From assembly GCF_016888125.1 (NCBI RefSeq), contig NZ_JACSWA010000343.1, positions 1 through 50,804 of the forward strand: DNA of 50,804 nucleotides, in the 5' to 3' direction. Positions 14,972-26,000 of the stretch are shown in pieces. Source of the DNA: Spirulina sp. CCY15215 (lineage in GTDB: Bacteria; Cyanobacteriota; Cyanobacteriia; Cyanobacteriales; Spirulinaceae). Position 1 is the first letter of the stretch; the number at the start of each line of letters is the position of its first letter. The notes beneath the pieces were generated by a model that saw nothing but the letters and a program-made list of their open reading frames with translations, did no database searches and was not told where the DNA came from. Position numbers and translations under genes: made by a program.

Positions 14972-17900
14972 TTAGAAGATGAAATTACTGCTATCTTCTA
15001 AAGCAATACTGGAAACATCTTTGACGGTGAGGAAAGAACGAGGATTTCCTGAACCCGTTAAACCATCAGAATCGAATTGTAAGATGGTATCTTGTCCGCG
15101 ATCGCCTAAACGAATATAACCGTCAGCAATTGGATCAGAGCCTTGATAATTGAAGCGATCGAGAAGTTCGGTAAAAACTAATTTATCTTGACCAAGTTCA
15201 AAGTCTGTAATAATATCTCCGGCATCGCGGGGACTATTATAAACAAATAGATCTGCTCCTTTTCCTCCTGTCAAAATATCGGCTCCTTGACGACCAGTAA
15301 TGATATCATCTTGGTCAGTTCCGGTTAGGCGATCGCGCGATCGCGTCCCTTCAATTGGATTAAGGGGATCGTCAATAGAATTGACATTAATTTGCACAGT
15401 TGCAGTGCTAATTTCACCTTGTCCGTCGCTCACCGTGTAATCAAAACTTGCTTCGCCAAAGAAGTTTTCATCGGGAGTAAAGCGGAAGTTTCCTATATTA
15501 TCTTGTTCAATTTTACCATGAACAGCATTCCCAAAGTTATCAATATTCAGAAGATTTCCATCGGGATCGCTATCATTTACAAGCAGTTCTGTCCCCAAGA
15601 TATCGAGGGGAATATCTTCATCAGTGGTGAAGATATCGTTCGTTGCTTCAGGTGCATCATTGATGGGGTTAACGAATAAAGTTACGGTCGCTGTATTCGT
15701 TTCTCCATTTGCGTTTGTTACCTCGTATTCAAAGGTTGCAGGTTGGAAGAGTTCGGGTTTATTAATGAAGAATTCGGGATTGGTATTAACGATATCAAAA
15801 TCGAGGCTAAAGTAGTCGCGATCGGGGGTGAAAGTAATGTCATCTCCATTCAATTCTACCGTGCCGTTAGTGGCATTACGAACTCCAGTGATTTTGAGAT
15901 TTTGACTGTTGAGATCGAGGTCATTAGCGAGTAAATCTTGAACGGAAATAGTTAGAGGTGTATCTTCATTAGTTGTGACGAGATCGCCTAATAAAATCAG
16001 GGTTGTTTCACCACTACCGATTTGTTGGAATGTTGCGGCTGTTTCCCCTTGAATTAAGGTTTGAATCTCAACAATTTTCTCTTCTGCTTCTGAGAGTGTG
16101 AAGCTGGTATTGGCTGCGATCGCATCGATTTGTTCGTTTCCTTTAGCGATAATCTCAGCCAGATTTCCCGTTAAAGATTGGAGTTGGTTTTGTCCAAAGC
16201 TGGTAACAATTTCGTTGAGAAGGGTGGCTTGGTGTTGGGTGTTACTGAGATCTAAAGTTCCTTGGTTGACTTGGTTGGCGATCGCGTTAATAACCGTTGT
16301 CGCAATTTCTCCCGTGGTTAAGTTGGTTGCACCTTGAATTAACTTGGTTGCTTGAATAATAGTGTTTTGCACTTGAACTTGTTGAGAGAAAATGCTCAAT
16401 CCTGTTGCATCATTTTCCGCGATCGCTTGGAAGGGATCGAAATGATTCAGGTCGATATTTTGTGCCAATCCGAGAGCAGTTTTGACTTTATTCTGGGAGT
16501 CTTGAACGGTATCTCCTTGGCTGAATAATGCGGCTGTGAGGGTTGTTAAGGGGGTAATGATACTGGCACCACCTGTCGCACTGAGAGGGGTTTCTAGGTT
16601 AAGGTAAGTGGAGGTATCGACCCCCCCAATAACGACGATTTGACCTTCATCGGAGTCGATGACACTATTGCCATTGAGGTCAAATTGTGCTAGGGGAATA
16701 TTGATATCGAAACTGCCATCAAAGTTGGTGAAATTGTAGGGTTCATTCGCATCAAGGACACCGTTAAAGTTAGCATCTAGGAAAACTGTTCCAGAGGCGA
16801 TCGCACCATCAAAGACAGAACCAAAATAGTTTTCTTTGGGTCCAACAGCAAATTCTGCTAAGGGGAAAGTGGCAATTTTCTTGTCATAAACGGTTTTACT
16901 CCCAACCCAGTAATCAATTTTCAATTCAGCCGCTAGGAAAGCATTAACTGCACCTTGAATTTGGAATAAATCCCAAATATTGTCATCAAATCGCGCATCA
17001 ATCTCACTAGCACGAATCTTACCATCATCAGTCCCATTTAGTTCTCCTTCATCCACGAGATCGATACCAACAATTCCTTGTAATCCTCCGGTTACATAAC
17101 CTTCAAGAATACCAAGATCGACACCGACTCCCGCAGCAATTTCTGCATTAATGGTTAATTCTTGAACATCTTCTCCTGTTCCATCTGGGTTAGCGCGATC
17201 GCTAACATAAAACCCATCTAAAACCAGTTCCCAATCGTCCGGGTTCCAGTCTGTATTTCGCCAACGATTTAAGCCAAAGGTATCAAAACCAAAATCAAGA
17301 TTGGCTTTAATATCTAAACTTCCTTCAACTTTTCCTTGAACAAACCACCAAATCGGAAAAGTTGTTTCGATGCTGAAATTTGCATCAAATTCAGGAACAT
17401 CGTAAGTCAAGATATTGGTGTTTTTTCCCAGAAAAATATCAATGAGTCCCGCAGGCTTATCAATAATAGGAATGTCGAGATTATCATCACCAATCCATTT
17501 TTCTAAGAAGTTCTTTTGTTGTCCTTCCGTTCCCGTATCTTCGAGATCGCTGATTTGTTGTTCGACACTAGCACTGGTAACTTTTGTCTCAATTGTTGCC
17601 TCTTTAGCTGTTTGATTTACATCGGTTGCATCAAAATCACCTCCTAATTTGTACGATCCTAAATCAAATTTAAAAGATTCGAGGTTTTCAGGAAGTGCGT
17701 TCAGCTTATCGATGTAATTGATAATATCCATTGTTGTCTCGATGAAACCCATATCAACGGATTCACCAGCGAGTTCAGATGCAAGTTCTAAAACCGTAAC
17801 TTTGCCATCTTTATTGGTATCAAACTTTTTATCGAGTCCGATCTTACTGAGGATTTTTGTGTCTTTATTGAGGAAGTCAATAATGGGACGAAAAGGTTCG

Positions 17901-20900
17901 ATTACCTTGTCAATTTTACTGATAATTGGTCGCGCAAAATTGGTGATGAATGTACCAGAATCAAGCTGAAGATTATCAAAGGAAATTTGAGGAGATACTT
18001 TCTCCGGCATTTCAGTATTACTGTAGCTGAAGAGAGGATATTTCCCATTAATATCGACTGATAAAGAAGGAAAAGCAGAATCGCCTTCAATGCTGGTGAT
18101 AGCACTTAATCCTAAATTTGCATCAGCAGATAGGCTATAATCAAAGAGTTTGCCAAATTCTAAATCTCCTTTTAATTCAGAGTAAGTTAGGCGATCGCCA
18201 TCTCCATCGTTGTCTCCTCCAATATCTTTAAGATCGAGTTTAAAATCAGCTTTAACTTTGGTAGAATTATCGGGATTGTTCGTTAAATCGAATTGAAGAA
18301 AACCTAAATTTCCGGTTGTTTTGAAATTGTCATCTAATCCAACATTGAGATCGGCAGTTAAGAAGGTTTTTGAAGCATCAATAAAGATACCATGCGTATC
18401 GTGATAGCCAATTCCCAAGTCTAAACCATAATCAAAGGTTGATGAAGCTCGTCCATCTACTTCAATTCCCAGTCCGGGTAATCCTAAATCAGTGGCTAAA
18501 GACGCATCAAAAATCTCGATAGAGTCCCCTAAACTAATATGATATGCGATTTCATCAGAAGTTTTTTCTTTCTTGACTTCAACTTTAGAGAAAATTGGTT
18601 TTAGGTATTCTTCTAAAGTTTTTTGAAGGTCATCATCGTTTGTATCTCCAGAGGCTTTAATTTTATTGATTAAGCCATCTTTAAAAGTGTCGATGAAGTT
18701 CAAGGAAACATTACTCGCTTGACCGATAATGGGGAGGGTAGAGGACAGAAGTTGTTGATCTAAACCATTTTGAAGATTCGTTAAAGCAATATCGAGACTG
18801 CTGGCAAATTCTTGGCTATTCAAAAGCGGGTCTTCAATATTTACTGTCACCGAACCAGCATTAATGCTTTGATAGTTAGCATCGCTGCTGTTGACAGTAT
18901 GGAAAATCGTTGTAGCGTGAGTTCCTTCTGCAATTGAATCATCGATCGCGCTAACATCGACAACTTGAGCCGTTTGCCAATTATCAGCAGTAAAGGTCAA
19001 GGAAGAGAGAGAAGAAATTTGCGCGCTATCGGTGTTGAAATTGATAGTAACGGGAGACGTGGGTTGACTGGTTAAATAAATTTCATAACTGTCCGTCGCA
19101 CCCGCTTCTACAACATTGGTTTGGGTTCCATATTCAATGATGCGGACTCCTGCAACATCATCATCGCTGATGGTAATACTGGCATTATTTGCCGTTCCCA
19201 GTTGATAGCTATTGTCCGCATTTAAGGTTAAATTAATGCTTTCCTGTGCTTCATCAATTTGGTCATTAATGGGACTAATAAAGACATTTGCACCGTATTC
19301 TCCTTCGGGGATGAAAATGCGACCCGGTAAGGTTGCGTAGTCTGTCCCTGCTTCTGCGGTTCCGTCCACCGAATAGCGAATTTCTAAGCCTCCCGTGGGT
19401 GCGCGATCGCTTAAACTAATCTTGAATAATCCCGGAATGCCGCTTTGTTCGCTACCGTTTCCACCACCTGCTACTGTTACGGTAGGGCGATCGTTGTCGG
19501 TAATGTTGACATTCACCCCACTGGGATTAACTTGGGTGTAGGCTGCGTCTTGACTGCTGAGACTGTGGGTGATGAGACTGGTATGAGTTCCCTCGGCGGT
19601 TTGGTCGTCAAAGGCACTCACTTGAATGGTTTGTGCTTGATTATAGTTGTCGGGAGTAAAAGTGAGAGTAAAGGCGTTACCCGCACCCGCACCGAGATCG
19701 ACTTGACCATCGGGAGAGAGGGTGACGACAACGTTATCTGTGGGTTTTGCAGTTAGCGCGATCGCATAACTATCTCCGCTTCCTCCTTCGCTAATATCGG
19801 TGCTACCGTTACTCTGAGTAATGAGAAGATTGGCGCTTTCGTTGTCGAGGTTGATAATATCAGCGCTGTTTGCAGAAAGGTTATTGTATTGGGAATCGCT
19901 GCTGGTGAGGGTTGCTTGGATAAAATAGGGTTGATTTCCATCGGTTTCCGTATCGTCAACTCCCGTCACCGTCACCGTTTGGGGAACATTCCAATTACTG
20001 CTATTAAAAGTGAGGACAGAAGTAGAAAGAATTCCTTCGCCAAGATCGGAACTGGAAAGATTGACCGTGACATCGGCCATGGGTTGACTGGTTAGCGCGA
20101 TCGCAACTTCGACCTGTCCTCCTATTTCGCTGGTTGCACCTGTGGGAGAAGAGAAGAGAATTCCCGCTTGGTCGTTGTCGGCGATCGCAATAGTTGCAGT
20201 GTTGTCGCTTCCCAAGTCATAATCGTTCCCAGCTTCGAGGCTAATTTGGATGGTTTCATTTCCTTCAGCAAGGCGATCGTCGAGAGAACTAATATTGATA
20301 AACGCCTTAGTATCTCCCGGACGGATAAAAACACTTTGGGTTAAGCCTTCATAATCATCCCCTTGGGTCGCACTTCCGTCCACTTGGTAATAAACCACAA
20401 CTCCCGAAGCAGGTGCGGGGTTTTGTAGACTGACTTCCCACTGACCGAAGCCATTTTCTGCAATGGTATTTTTAACCGCTTTAATGCTAACTTCGGGGGA
20501 TTTTTCGTTATCCTCAATGGTTAAAGTCGCCGTTTGACTGTTCCCATTGACCCCATATCCTAAACCATCAACGGGATCGACAAGGGTAATTTGTACCGTT
20601 TCGCCGGGGTCGATGTCGAGGTCGTCAAAAGTAGAAATATCGATGGTTGCACTGGTTTCTCCTTCTTCAATGAGGAGATTTGCAGGGGTGAGGGTTTCAT
20701 AGTCTTTACCCGGTGTTGCAGTTCCTCCGACGGTATAGCTGATGAGGACTCCGCCAGTAGGTGCGGGGTTGCTGAGGGTGACAATAAAATTACCACTATC
20801 TCCCCCTTCGATGGGTGCATTTCCCGCAGCAATACTGACTAAGGGTTCGTTATCGATAATAGTAACCGTTGCATTGCTGGAGGAATCAATTTCATAGTTT

Positions 20901-22834
20901 TCTCCCCCTTCCAATTTCAGACTGAGAGTTTCATTGGGGTCAAAGTATTTATCATCGATAATGTTGAAATTGAGAACACCACTGGTACTTCCTGCTTTGA
21001 TGAGAACCGATCCCGAGGGAGAATTATAATCTTGTCCGGTTGTCGCCGATCCCTCTAAAGCATATTTTACCAGCAGATCGAGGGGGAAAACGTTGGAGAG
21101 GGTAAATTGAAATGTTGCAACTTCTCCTTCATTGACGGTTGGGTTGGATGTAATTGCAATGATGGGAGAAATCAGATCGTTGAGAACCCCATAAACATCG
21201 TTATCAGAGTCAGAAGCGTTGTTATTGTTGAAATTTAACCCTTTTCCTGCAACCGTCGCGCCATCGCGAATGAAGATTGCACCACCAACCCCTTGACCAT
21301 CTTCAAAACCCGTTCCTCCCGTTGCAGAGTTCCCAGTAAAAGTCGTGTCGATCAAGGCCAAACTCGCACCCGAGTTGACAAAAACAGCACCGCCTAAACC
21401 CGCACCGCCACCACCTTGACCGCCATTTCCGCCAGCACCTCCACCATTACCTCCATGAGTTCCATTACCACCATTACCCGCAAATTCACCGCCTAAACCC
21501 CCTTCGCCACCAGGTCTTCCTTTACCATCCTTATGCCATCGACGTGCATTTCCACCCGCACCTCCACCCCCGCCAGCACCGCCGCCAGCACCAAAACCGC
21601 CATCACCACCTTCACCCCCGAAACCACCATGATAGCCACGTCGGCCTTCACCACCGCCAGCACCGCCGCCAGCACCGCCGCCAGTACCTAATAACCCTGT
21701 ACCGCCGACACCTCCTTGTCCTCCTTCATGAGGACCATGACCAATACCACCGCCAAGACCCCCAAGACCACCAGCACCTCCATCAGTCCCAAAGCTGCTA
21801 GAACCACCAAGACCACCGGTTGTTCCAGTATGACCATCACTACCAGAACCACCACCGCGACCGCCATTAGCACCGAAGCTACCATTACCACCGATCGCCG
21901 AATTATCAGCAAAAATTACCCCATCCAGCAAAACACTCCCACTGTTAATAAACAAACCTCCTCCGAGGCCACCGCCTCCACCCCCGCCGAGTTTACCGTC
22001 GCCACCTTGCGCCTTCCCACCAGTAATGGTCAAGTCAGAGAAACTAATTAACCCGCTATCTCCACCATCAACGAGAAAACCGCTTCCACTAACCGTATGA
22101 TTGTTACCCAGAAAAGAAATGGCCAAACCGTCTAAACTTGCAATAGTCGGTAATGCAAACGGCGATCCGCTATTTCCGGTATTGGGTGAAAAGAAAATAC
22201 TATTGGTTAAAAGAATCGTATCGGTTTCGTAGTTATTATTAGCTTCCGCGATCGCCTCTCTCAGTTCTTCCTCTGAACCCACGGAATACTCTGCAAAGAC
22301 TCTACTGTAGGTTTTCCGCACAGTTTCGGGAAAGGCCAAAGCAAACTCAAATTCTCCGGTTTGCACCTCAAACTCCCAATTCCCTCCCAAAGCTGCATTT
22401 CCGGTACGCTGAGTCGAAGCTGCAATATTAATTCCCGTCAGTTGGTGCAGTCGCGCAATAAACTCACTTCCCGCATCTCCCGCCGCGACATTACAGCCAT
22501 AGAGAACCAGTCCAGAAGCGTATTCAGACCACTCCTTTAACTGACTCCCATAGAGATTCAAGGTATCGAGACTGAGTTCTGTTTCTCCCAGATACAAGCA
22601 ACCAGGAGAACCGTGAGACACCAAATGCACGATCGCTTTCCCTTGATTCTCCTGCAATACGCGGCTAATTTGCGCGATCGCATCTCCTTGAGAATTAAGC
22701 GCGATCGCACTTGTCCCTTCTGCAACACTAGCAATTAAGTTTTCGTAATCTTCGATATTGCGATCGATGAATACCAAATCTGGCTTGAGTTTGAGTGGGT
22801 TCTGGGTTTGGCGATCGCGGATGGTAGCTTGCAT
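14972..22834 (-). CDS. 2620-residue surface protein: DUF4347, Gly-rich, Calx-beta, cadherin-like and RTX domains
   Basis: Domains in order: DUF4347 (about 15-180); a pectate-lyase-like right-handed region with a Gly-rich insert (190-530); Calx-beta and related repeats (550-1335), recognisable by repeated DY..L and I.DN/D motifs; a long region of no known family to me (1335-1990) with EF-hand-like GDNDGDGDRLTYSE and DTNKDGKVTVLE loops; a dockerin-like DANFNGVLDANE stretch (about 2020-2070); two tandem cadherin-like repeats beginning NEDTPL and DEDIPL (2285-2485); and a C-terminal RTX/haemolysin calcium-binding tail with TGRQGADILTGGKGADLF. There is no N-terminal signal peptide, so type I secretion through the C-terminal signal is expected. 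DUF4347 shows His74 (LVSHG) and Cys114 (YGCNVA), spaced like a caspase-type dyad. Likely a calcium-dependent adhesin or matrix protein; the role of the dyad is unknown. Confidence 0.85.
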   Translation of the reverse strand: MQATIRDRQTQNPLKLKPDLVFIDRNIEDYENLIASVAEGTSAIALNSQGDAIAQISRVLQENQGKAIVHLVSHGSPGCLYLGETELSLDTLNLYGSQLKEWSEYASGLVLYGCNVAAGDAGSEFIARLHQLTGINIAASTQRTGNAALGGNWEFEVQTGEFEFALAFPETVRKTYSRVFAEYSVGSEEELREAIAEANNNYETDTILLTNSIFFSPNTGNSGSPFALPTIASLDGLAISFLGNNHTVSGSGFLVDGGDSGLISFSDLTITGGKAQGGDGKLGGGGGGGLGGGLFINSGSVLLDGVIFADNSAIGGNGSFGANGGRGGGSGSDGHTGTTGGLGGSSSFGTDGGAGGLGGLGGGIGHGPHEGGQGGVGGTGLLGTGGGAGGGAGGGEGRRGYHGGFGGEGGDGGFGAGGGAGGGGGAGGNARRWHKDGKGRPGGEGGLGGEFAGNGGNGTHGGNGGGAGGNGGQGGGGAGLGGAVFVNSGASLALIDTTFTGNSATGGTGFEDGQGVGGAIFIRDGATVAGKGLNFNNNNASDSDNDVYGVLNDLISPIIAITSNPTVNEGEVATFQFTLSNVFPLDLLVKYALEGSATTGQDYNSPSGSVLIKAGSTSGVLNFNIIDDKYFDPNETLSLKLEGGENYEIDSSSNATVTIIDNEPLVSIAAGNAPIEGGDSGNFIVTLSNPAPTGGVLISYTVGGTATPGKDYETLTPANLLIEEGETSATIDISTFDDLDIDPGETVQITLVDPVDGLGYGVNGNSQTATLTIEDNEKSPEVSIKAVKNTIAENGFGQWEVSLQNPAPASGVVVYYQVDGSATQGDDYEGLTQSVFIRPGDTKAFINISSLDDRLAEGNETIQISLEAGNDYDLGSDNTATIAIADNDQAGILFSSPTGATSEIGGQVEVAIALTSQPMADVTVNLSSSDLGEGILSTSVLTFNSSNWNVPQTVTVTGVDDTETDGNQPYFIQATLTSSDSQYNNLSANSADIINLDNESANLLITQSNGSTDISEGGSGDSYAIALTAKPTDNVVVTLSPDGQVDLGAGAGNAFTLTFTPDNYNQAQTIQVSAFDDQTAEGTHTSLITHSLSSQDAAYTQVNPSGVNVNITDNDRPTVTVAGGGNGSEQSGIPGLFKISLSDRAPTGGLEIRYSVDGTAEAGTDYATLPGRIFIPEGEYGANVFISPINDQIDEAQESINLTLNADNSYQLGTANNASITISDDDVAGVRIIEYGTQTNVVEAGATDSYEIYLTSQPTSPVTINFNTDSAQISSLSSLTFTADNWQTAQVVDVSAIDDSIAEGTHATTIFHTVNSSDANYQSINAGSVTVNIEDPLLNSQEFASSLDIALTNLQNGLDQQLLSSTLPIIGQASNVSLNFIDTFKDGLINKIKASGDTNDDDLQKTLEEYLKPIFSKVEVKKEKTSDEIAYHISLGDSIEIFDASLATDLGLPGLGIEVDGRASSTFDYGLDLGIGYHDTHGIFIDASKTFLTADLNVGLDDNFKTTGNLGFLQFDLTNNPDNSTKVKADFKLDLKDIGGDNDGDGDRLTYSELKGDLEFGKLFDYSLSADANLGLSAITSIEGDSAFPSLSVDINGKYPLFSYSNTEMPEKVSPQISFDNLQLDSGTFITNFARPIISKIDKVIEPFRPIIDFLNKDTKILSKIGLDKKFDTNKDGKVTVLELASELAGESVDMGFIETTMDIINYIDKLNALPENLESFKFDLGSYKLGGDFDATDVNQTAKEATIETKVTSASVEQQISDLEDTGTEGQQKNFLEKWIGDDNLDIPIIDKPAGLIDIFLGKNTNILTYDVPEFDANFSIETTFPIWWFVQGKVEGSLDIKANLDFGFDTFGLNRWRNTDWNPDDWELVLDGFYVSDRANPDGTGEDVQELTINAEIAAGVGVDLGILEGYVTGGLQGIVGIDLVDEGELNGTDDGKIRASEIDARFDDNIWDLFQIQGAVNAFLAAELKIDYWVGSKTVYDKKIATFPLAEFAVGPKENYFGSVFDGAIASGTVFLDANFNGVLDANEPYNFTNFDGSFDINIPLAQFDLNGNSVIDSDEGQIVVIGGVDTSTYLNLETPLSATGGASIITPLTTLTAALFSQGDTVQDSQNKVKTALGLAQNIDLNHFDPFQAIAENDATGLSIFSQQVQVQNTIIQATKLIQGATNLTTGEIATTVINAIANQVNQGTLDLSNTQHQATLLNEIVTSFGQNQLQSLTGNLAEIIAKGNEQIDAIAANTSFTLSEAEEKIVEIQTLIQGETAATFQQIGSGETTLILLGDLVTTNEDTPLTISVQDLLANDLDLNSQNLKITGVRNATNGTVELNGDDITFTPDRDYFSLDFDIVNTNPEFFINKPELFQPATFEYEVTNANGETNTATVTLFVNPINDAPEATNDIFTTDEDIPLDILGTELLVNDSDPDGNLLNIDNFGNAVHGKIEQDNIGNFRFTPDENFFGEASFDYTVSDGQGEISTATVQINVNSIDDPLNPIEGTRSRDRLTGTDQDDIITGRQGADILTGGKGADLFVYNSPRDAGDIITDFELGQDKLVFTELLDRFNYQGSDPIADGYIRLGDRGQDTILQFDSDGLTGSGNPRSFLTVKDVSSIALEDSSNFIF
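21370..22010 (-). repeat. Glycine-rich low-complexity segment
   Basis: This part of the giant gene encodes roughly residues 275-490, largely Gly with Asn, Ala, Ser and His in short runs such as GGAGGLGGLGGG. On the plus strand it appears as repeated CCACC/CCGCC units. It creates long spurious reading frames on other frames. The protein segment may be a flexible or Gly-rich helix-bundle insert between the two halves of the pectate-lyase-like fold. Confidence 0.85.
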
Positions 22835-22951
22835 TGTTCTTTCCTCTTGGTAGACTTTTCTGATCGGCTATCTACCTATCGAGAAATCCGAGAAAGTTTT
22901 TCGCAAATTTTTCGACTCTTAATATTTCGTTACAAATAGCCAATAATGGAA

Positions 22952-23012
22952 GGGCGTATGCAATACGCCCCTACCCCAAAAATACCGCCGTAGGGGCGCA
23001 ATGCTTGCGCCC
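22952..23012. repeat. Two palindromic repeats between the giant surface genes
   Basis: GGGCGTATGCAATACGCCC (22952-22970) and GGGCGCAATGCTTGCGCCC (22994-23012) are 7-bp-stem, 5-base-loop hairpins with the same layout. A related palindrome with stem GTAGGGCGTTG occurs at 35508-35533. These look like a dispersed REP-type family. Position just after the TPS-CHAT stop suggests they may also slow transcription from that gene. Confidence 0.7.
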
Positions 23013-23052
23013 ACAGGGGTTTTCGCCCACAAGATTTGCTGCCTCCCAGTTT

Positions 23053-26000
23053 TTACCAAGGACTGCCGATCGCCGTGTATCCCGCCCAGAAATAAGGATG
23101 ACTCAAATCGCGACCCTCCCAGTGGTGCAGTTCTGGGGGGAGGGGGAGAGGTTGACTCAACCCGACGATTTGACCCGACTCGACCCGCACCTGTCCGCTT
23201 AAGAGGGCGATTTGGGACTGTCGGAGGGCTTCGGCTTTGATGGTGACATCTTCGCGGGCCAGTTGGGAATAAAATTCGGCGATCGCAGGCAAAGTAACAA
23301 AATCGTTAATTTTCCACAAGCTGGCGAGGACGGATTTGACCCCCGATCGCACCGCTAACCCGGCAAAACCCATTTCGGAACGGCGATCGCCAATTGCGGT
23401 TTCGCAAGCACTCAGCACCAACAGTTCTACGGTTGCATCATCGTACCATCGCGCCTCTCGCAGAGCATCCAAGCGGATTTTATCTTGCCAAAATTGGATG
23501 TAGGTGTTGCGATCGTTGTTGGGTTGGAAGGAAGCATGGGTGGCGAGGTGGACGATATCGTAGCGAGATTGGTTGCGTTGATAACGCAGGTTTTCGAGGG
23601 TGAATTCTTCGTTGAGAAAGGTCTCTCCTTTAGCAGGGCGATCGACGATCGCGGCGAGTTCGAGGGGGACGGAGGGGAGATCGGGTTTATTGCTGAAACT
23701 GTGGAATTCTTCGGCACCCATGCCCAAAATACGCGCTTCTCGGACGGATTGATAGCGAGTATCGGTGAGGGCGACACTGGGAATTGTGCCAAGGCTGTAT
23801 TTTTCGACAAGGAATTGTTCCCCGTCGTGAAGGGCGGCGAGGGGAAGCGATCGCAGTCCCGCACCCATTGAGAAAATAAGGGTATCAATTTCCAGTCTTT
23901 CGAGTTCGCTTTCGATGGGTGCGATCAGCCATTGATAGAGTTTTTTGGCGTGAACCTGATAATTTTTATTAGTAGGATCGAGCAATGTGTTTCTAAATTG
24001 GCGGAGTCGCAGGAATAGCGATCGGCTGTCGGCATCGGCTACAGTGGTAACGAGAGGCTCTTCTTCGGGACGCACGAGAACGAGTTGCAGGCTATCGGGA
24101 AAGGGAAGGGCATAAACAACAACGGCACGGGTTCCGGTTTCGATTTCGATGGTTTTGAGGGTGTCGCGAATGCTTTGGGCATTTACTTCTCGATCAGTGA
24201 GATTATCGCCGAAATAGGTTTCGTATTCGGTTTCGAGGAGTTGTTCGATATCGGTGACGATTTGTTCGGGGTTGGTGTTGAGATTAAGGGAAGTCAGAGA
24301 GTTGAGAGAAGGAGGAGTGATATCGGCGATCGCGATCGGATTATCGGTTTCTGGATTATCGGTTTCGGTGTAGGGATTTTCGACATCGAGGGAAAGTTGC
24401 ACTTGTTCCCCTGTATTGGGATTGGCGGTTTGCCACTCAAAGGCATAATCTCCCGTTTCATCGGTGGTAATGGTGGTTTCGGCGTTGAGGAGATCGCCAA
24501 TTAGCAGGGCGAGGCTTTCGATGGGATTATCGCCGCGATCGAGTTCTTCTAAGGGTTCGGGATTTTCGGGAGGAGGAGTAGTTACGGGATCGGGTGATGT
24601 TTCGGGAAGAGGAGGAGATGTCGGCTGGGGTTGTGCGGGAATGTGAGGTTGAGGGACAGAGACGATTTGCAGGCGATCGCTATCTTGTTTGTGGGTGTAG
24701 GGATATTCTTGATAGGTTTCGATACTTTGTATGGGGATATCGTTCCCTCTCGTAATTTCTCCCGTCGTGCCGTTGGTGGCAGCATCGCCGACAATGAAGG
24801 GAATTTCGCCGTTACCGCCATGATAAATCTTGACTTCGCCCCCTTCAATGGCTCCGGCAACGGAAATGCTGGCATTCTGTCCGTTGCGATCGCTAAAGGT
24901 ATCGGTGGCTTGGAAGTATTGAGGGGTTTCAATGGTTACATTTCCTCCTGTTTCATTGCTGCTTTGGGCGTTGATAGAGTCGGTGGAAATACTGCGATCG
25001 CCTTGCAGGGTGACGTTACCCGCATCGGTTGTTGCTGAAGTGTCGATCGCGCCCGTTGTAATGCCTTCTCCTTGGCTGATAAGGGTAACATCGGCGGGGA
25101 CGGTAATGTTTTCGGTTTGGATGCTGCCGCGATCGGCGGTGAGATTAGTCGTATCAGTGGCGGAGATATTGCCTGTTATCAGATCGCCGTTGGTGGTGGA
25201 GATGGAGAGTTCTCCTTGGGTGTCGATCTGTTGGGTGAGAATGTCGCCGTTGGTGCTGGTTAATGCGAGATCGTCTTGAATGGTAATATTTCCGGTTTCA
25301 ATGCTTTGGGCTTCAAGAGAAGTTTCATTTTGGGCGTTGATATTTCCTGTCGTGAGGTCTCCAGATGTATTAATGGTAAGAGTTTCGCGAGTTGCAATGT
25401 TGCCTGCTCCAAGATCGCCCATGCGACTGGTTAGATCGACTGCTCGTTCTGCATCGATATTGCCTGTAGTCACGCTGTTTCCGTCAAGCGTAATGGTTTC
25501 TGTTGAGGTAAGATTTCCCGTTGTCAATCTACCTTCAAGGCTGTTGAGAGAGATGGCTTGCTCGGAATCAATATGGCTCGTTGTAATATCTTGGCGAACG
25601 GTAATATCAGTAGTAGTGGTGTCGTTAAAAACCGTACCATTGCGAACGGTTAGGCGATCCAAGGGTGTTGTTGCACCGACGCTATCTTCGAGGGTTACGG
25701 TTTGAGCATCTAAGGTGAGTTCGTGGCTGCCGTCGAGGGTACTGCCAAAGGTAATATTCCCGTTACCTTCAACTTTGAAGGTGTTATTATCGGCAAGGTT
25801 TACCATTCCGTCAAAGGTTAGGCTGTTATCGTTTGTAGTGATGTCGCCTTGGGTTGTGATAGCGCGATCGGCTGTAATAGAAATTGCACCGCCTTGGTCA
25901 GCGATCGATTGAGCATTAATATCCGCAACGTTAACATCTCCTCCAGCGCTAAATGGTGTAGAGTTTACTGTAGTATCGAAACGTTGCGATATAATATCAA

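Noticed and set aside
21544-22051. Long His-, Arg- or Thr-rich frames opposite the Gly-rich part of the giant gene
   Set aside because: They are by-products of GGN-codon repeats read on the other strand and have no independent support.
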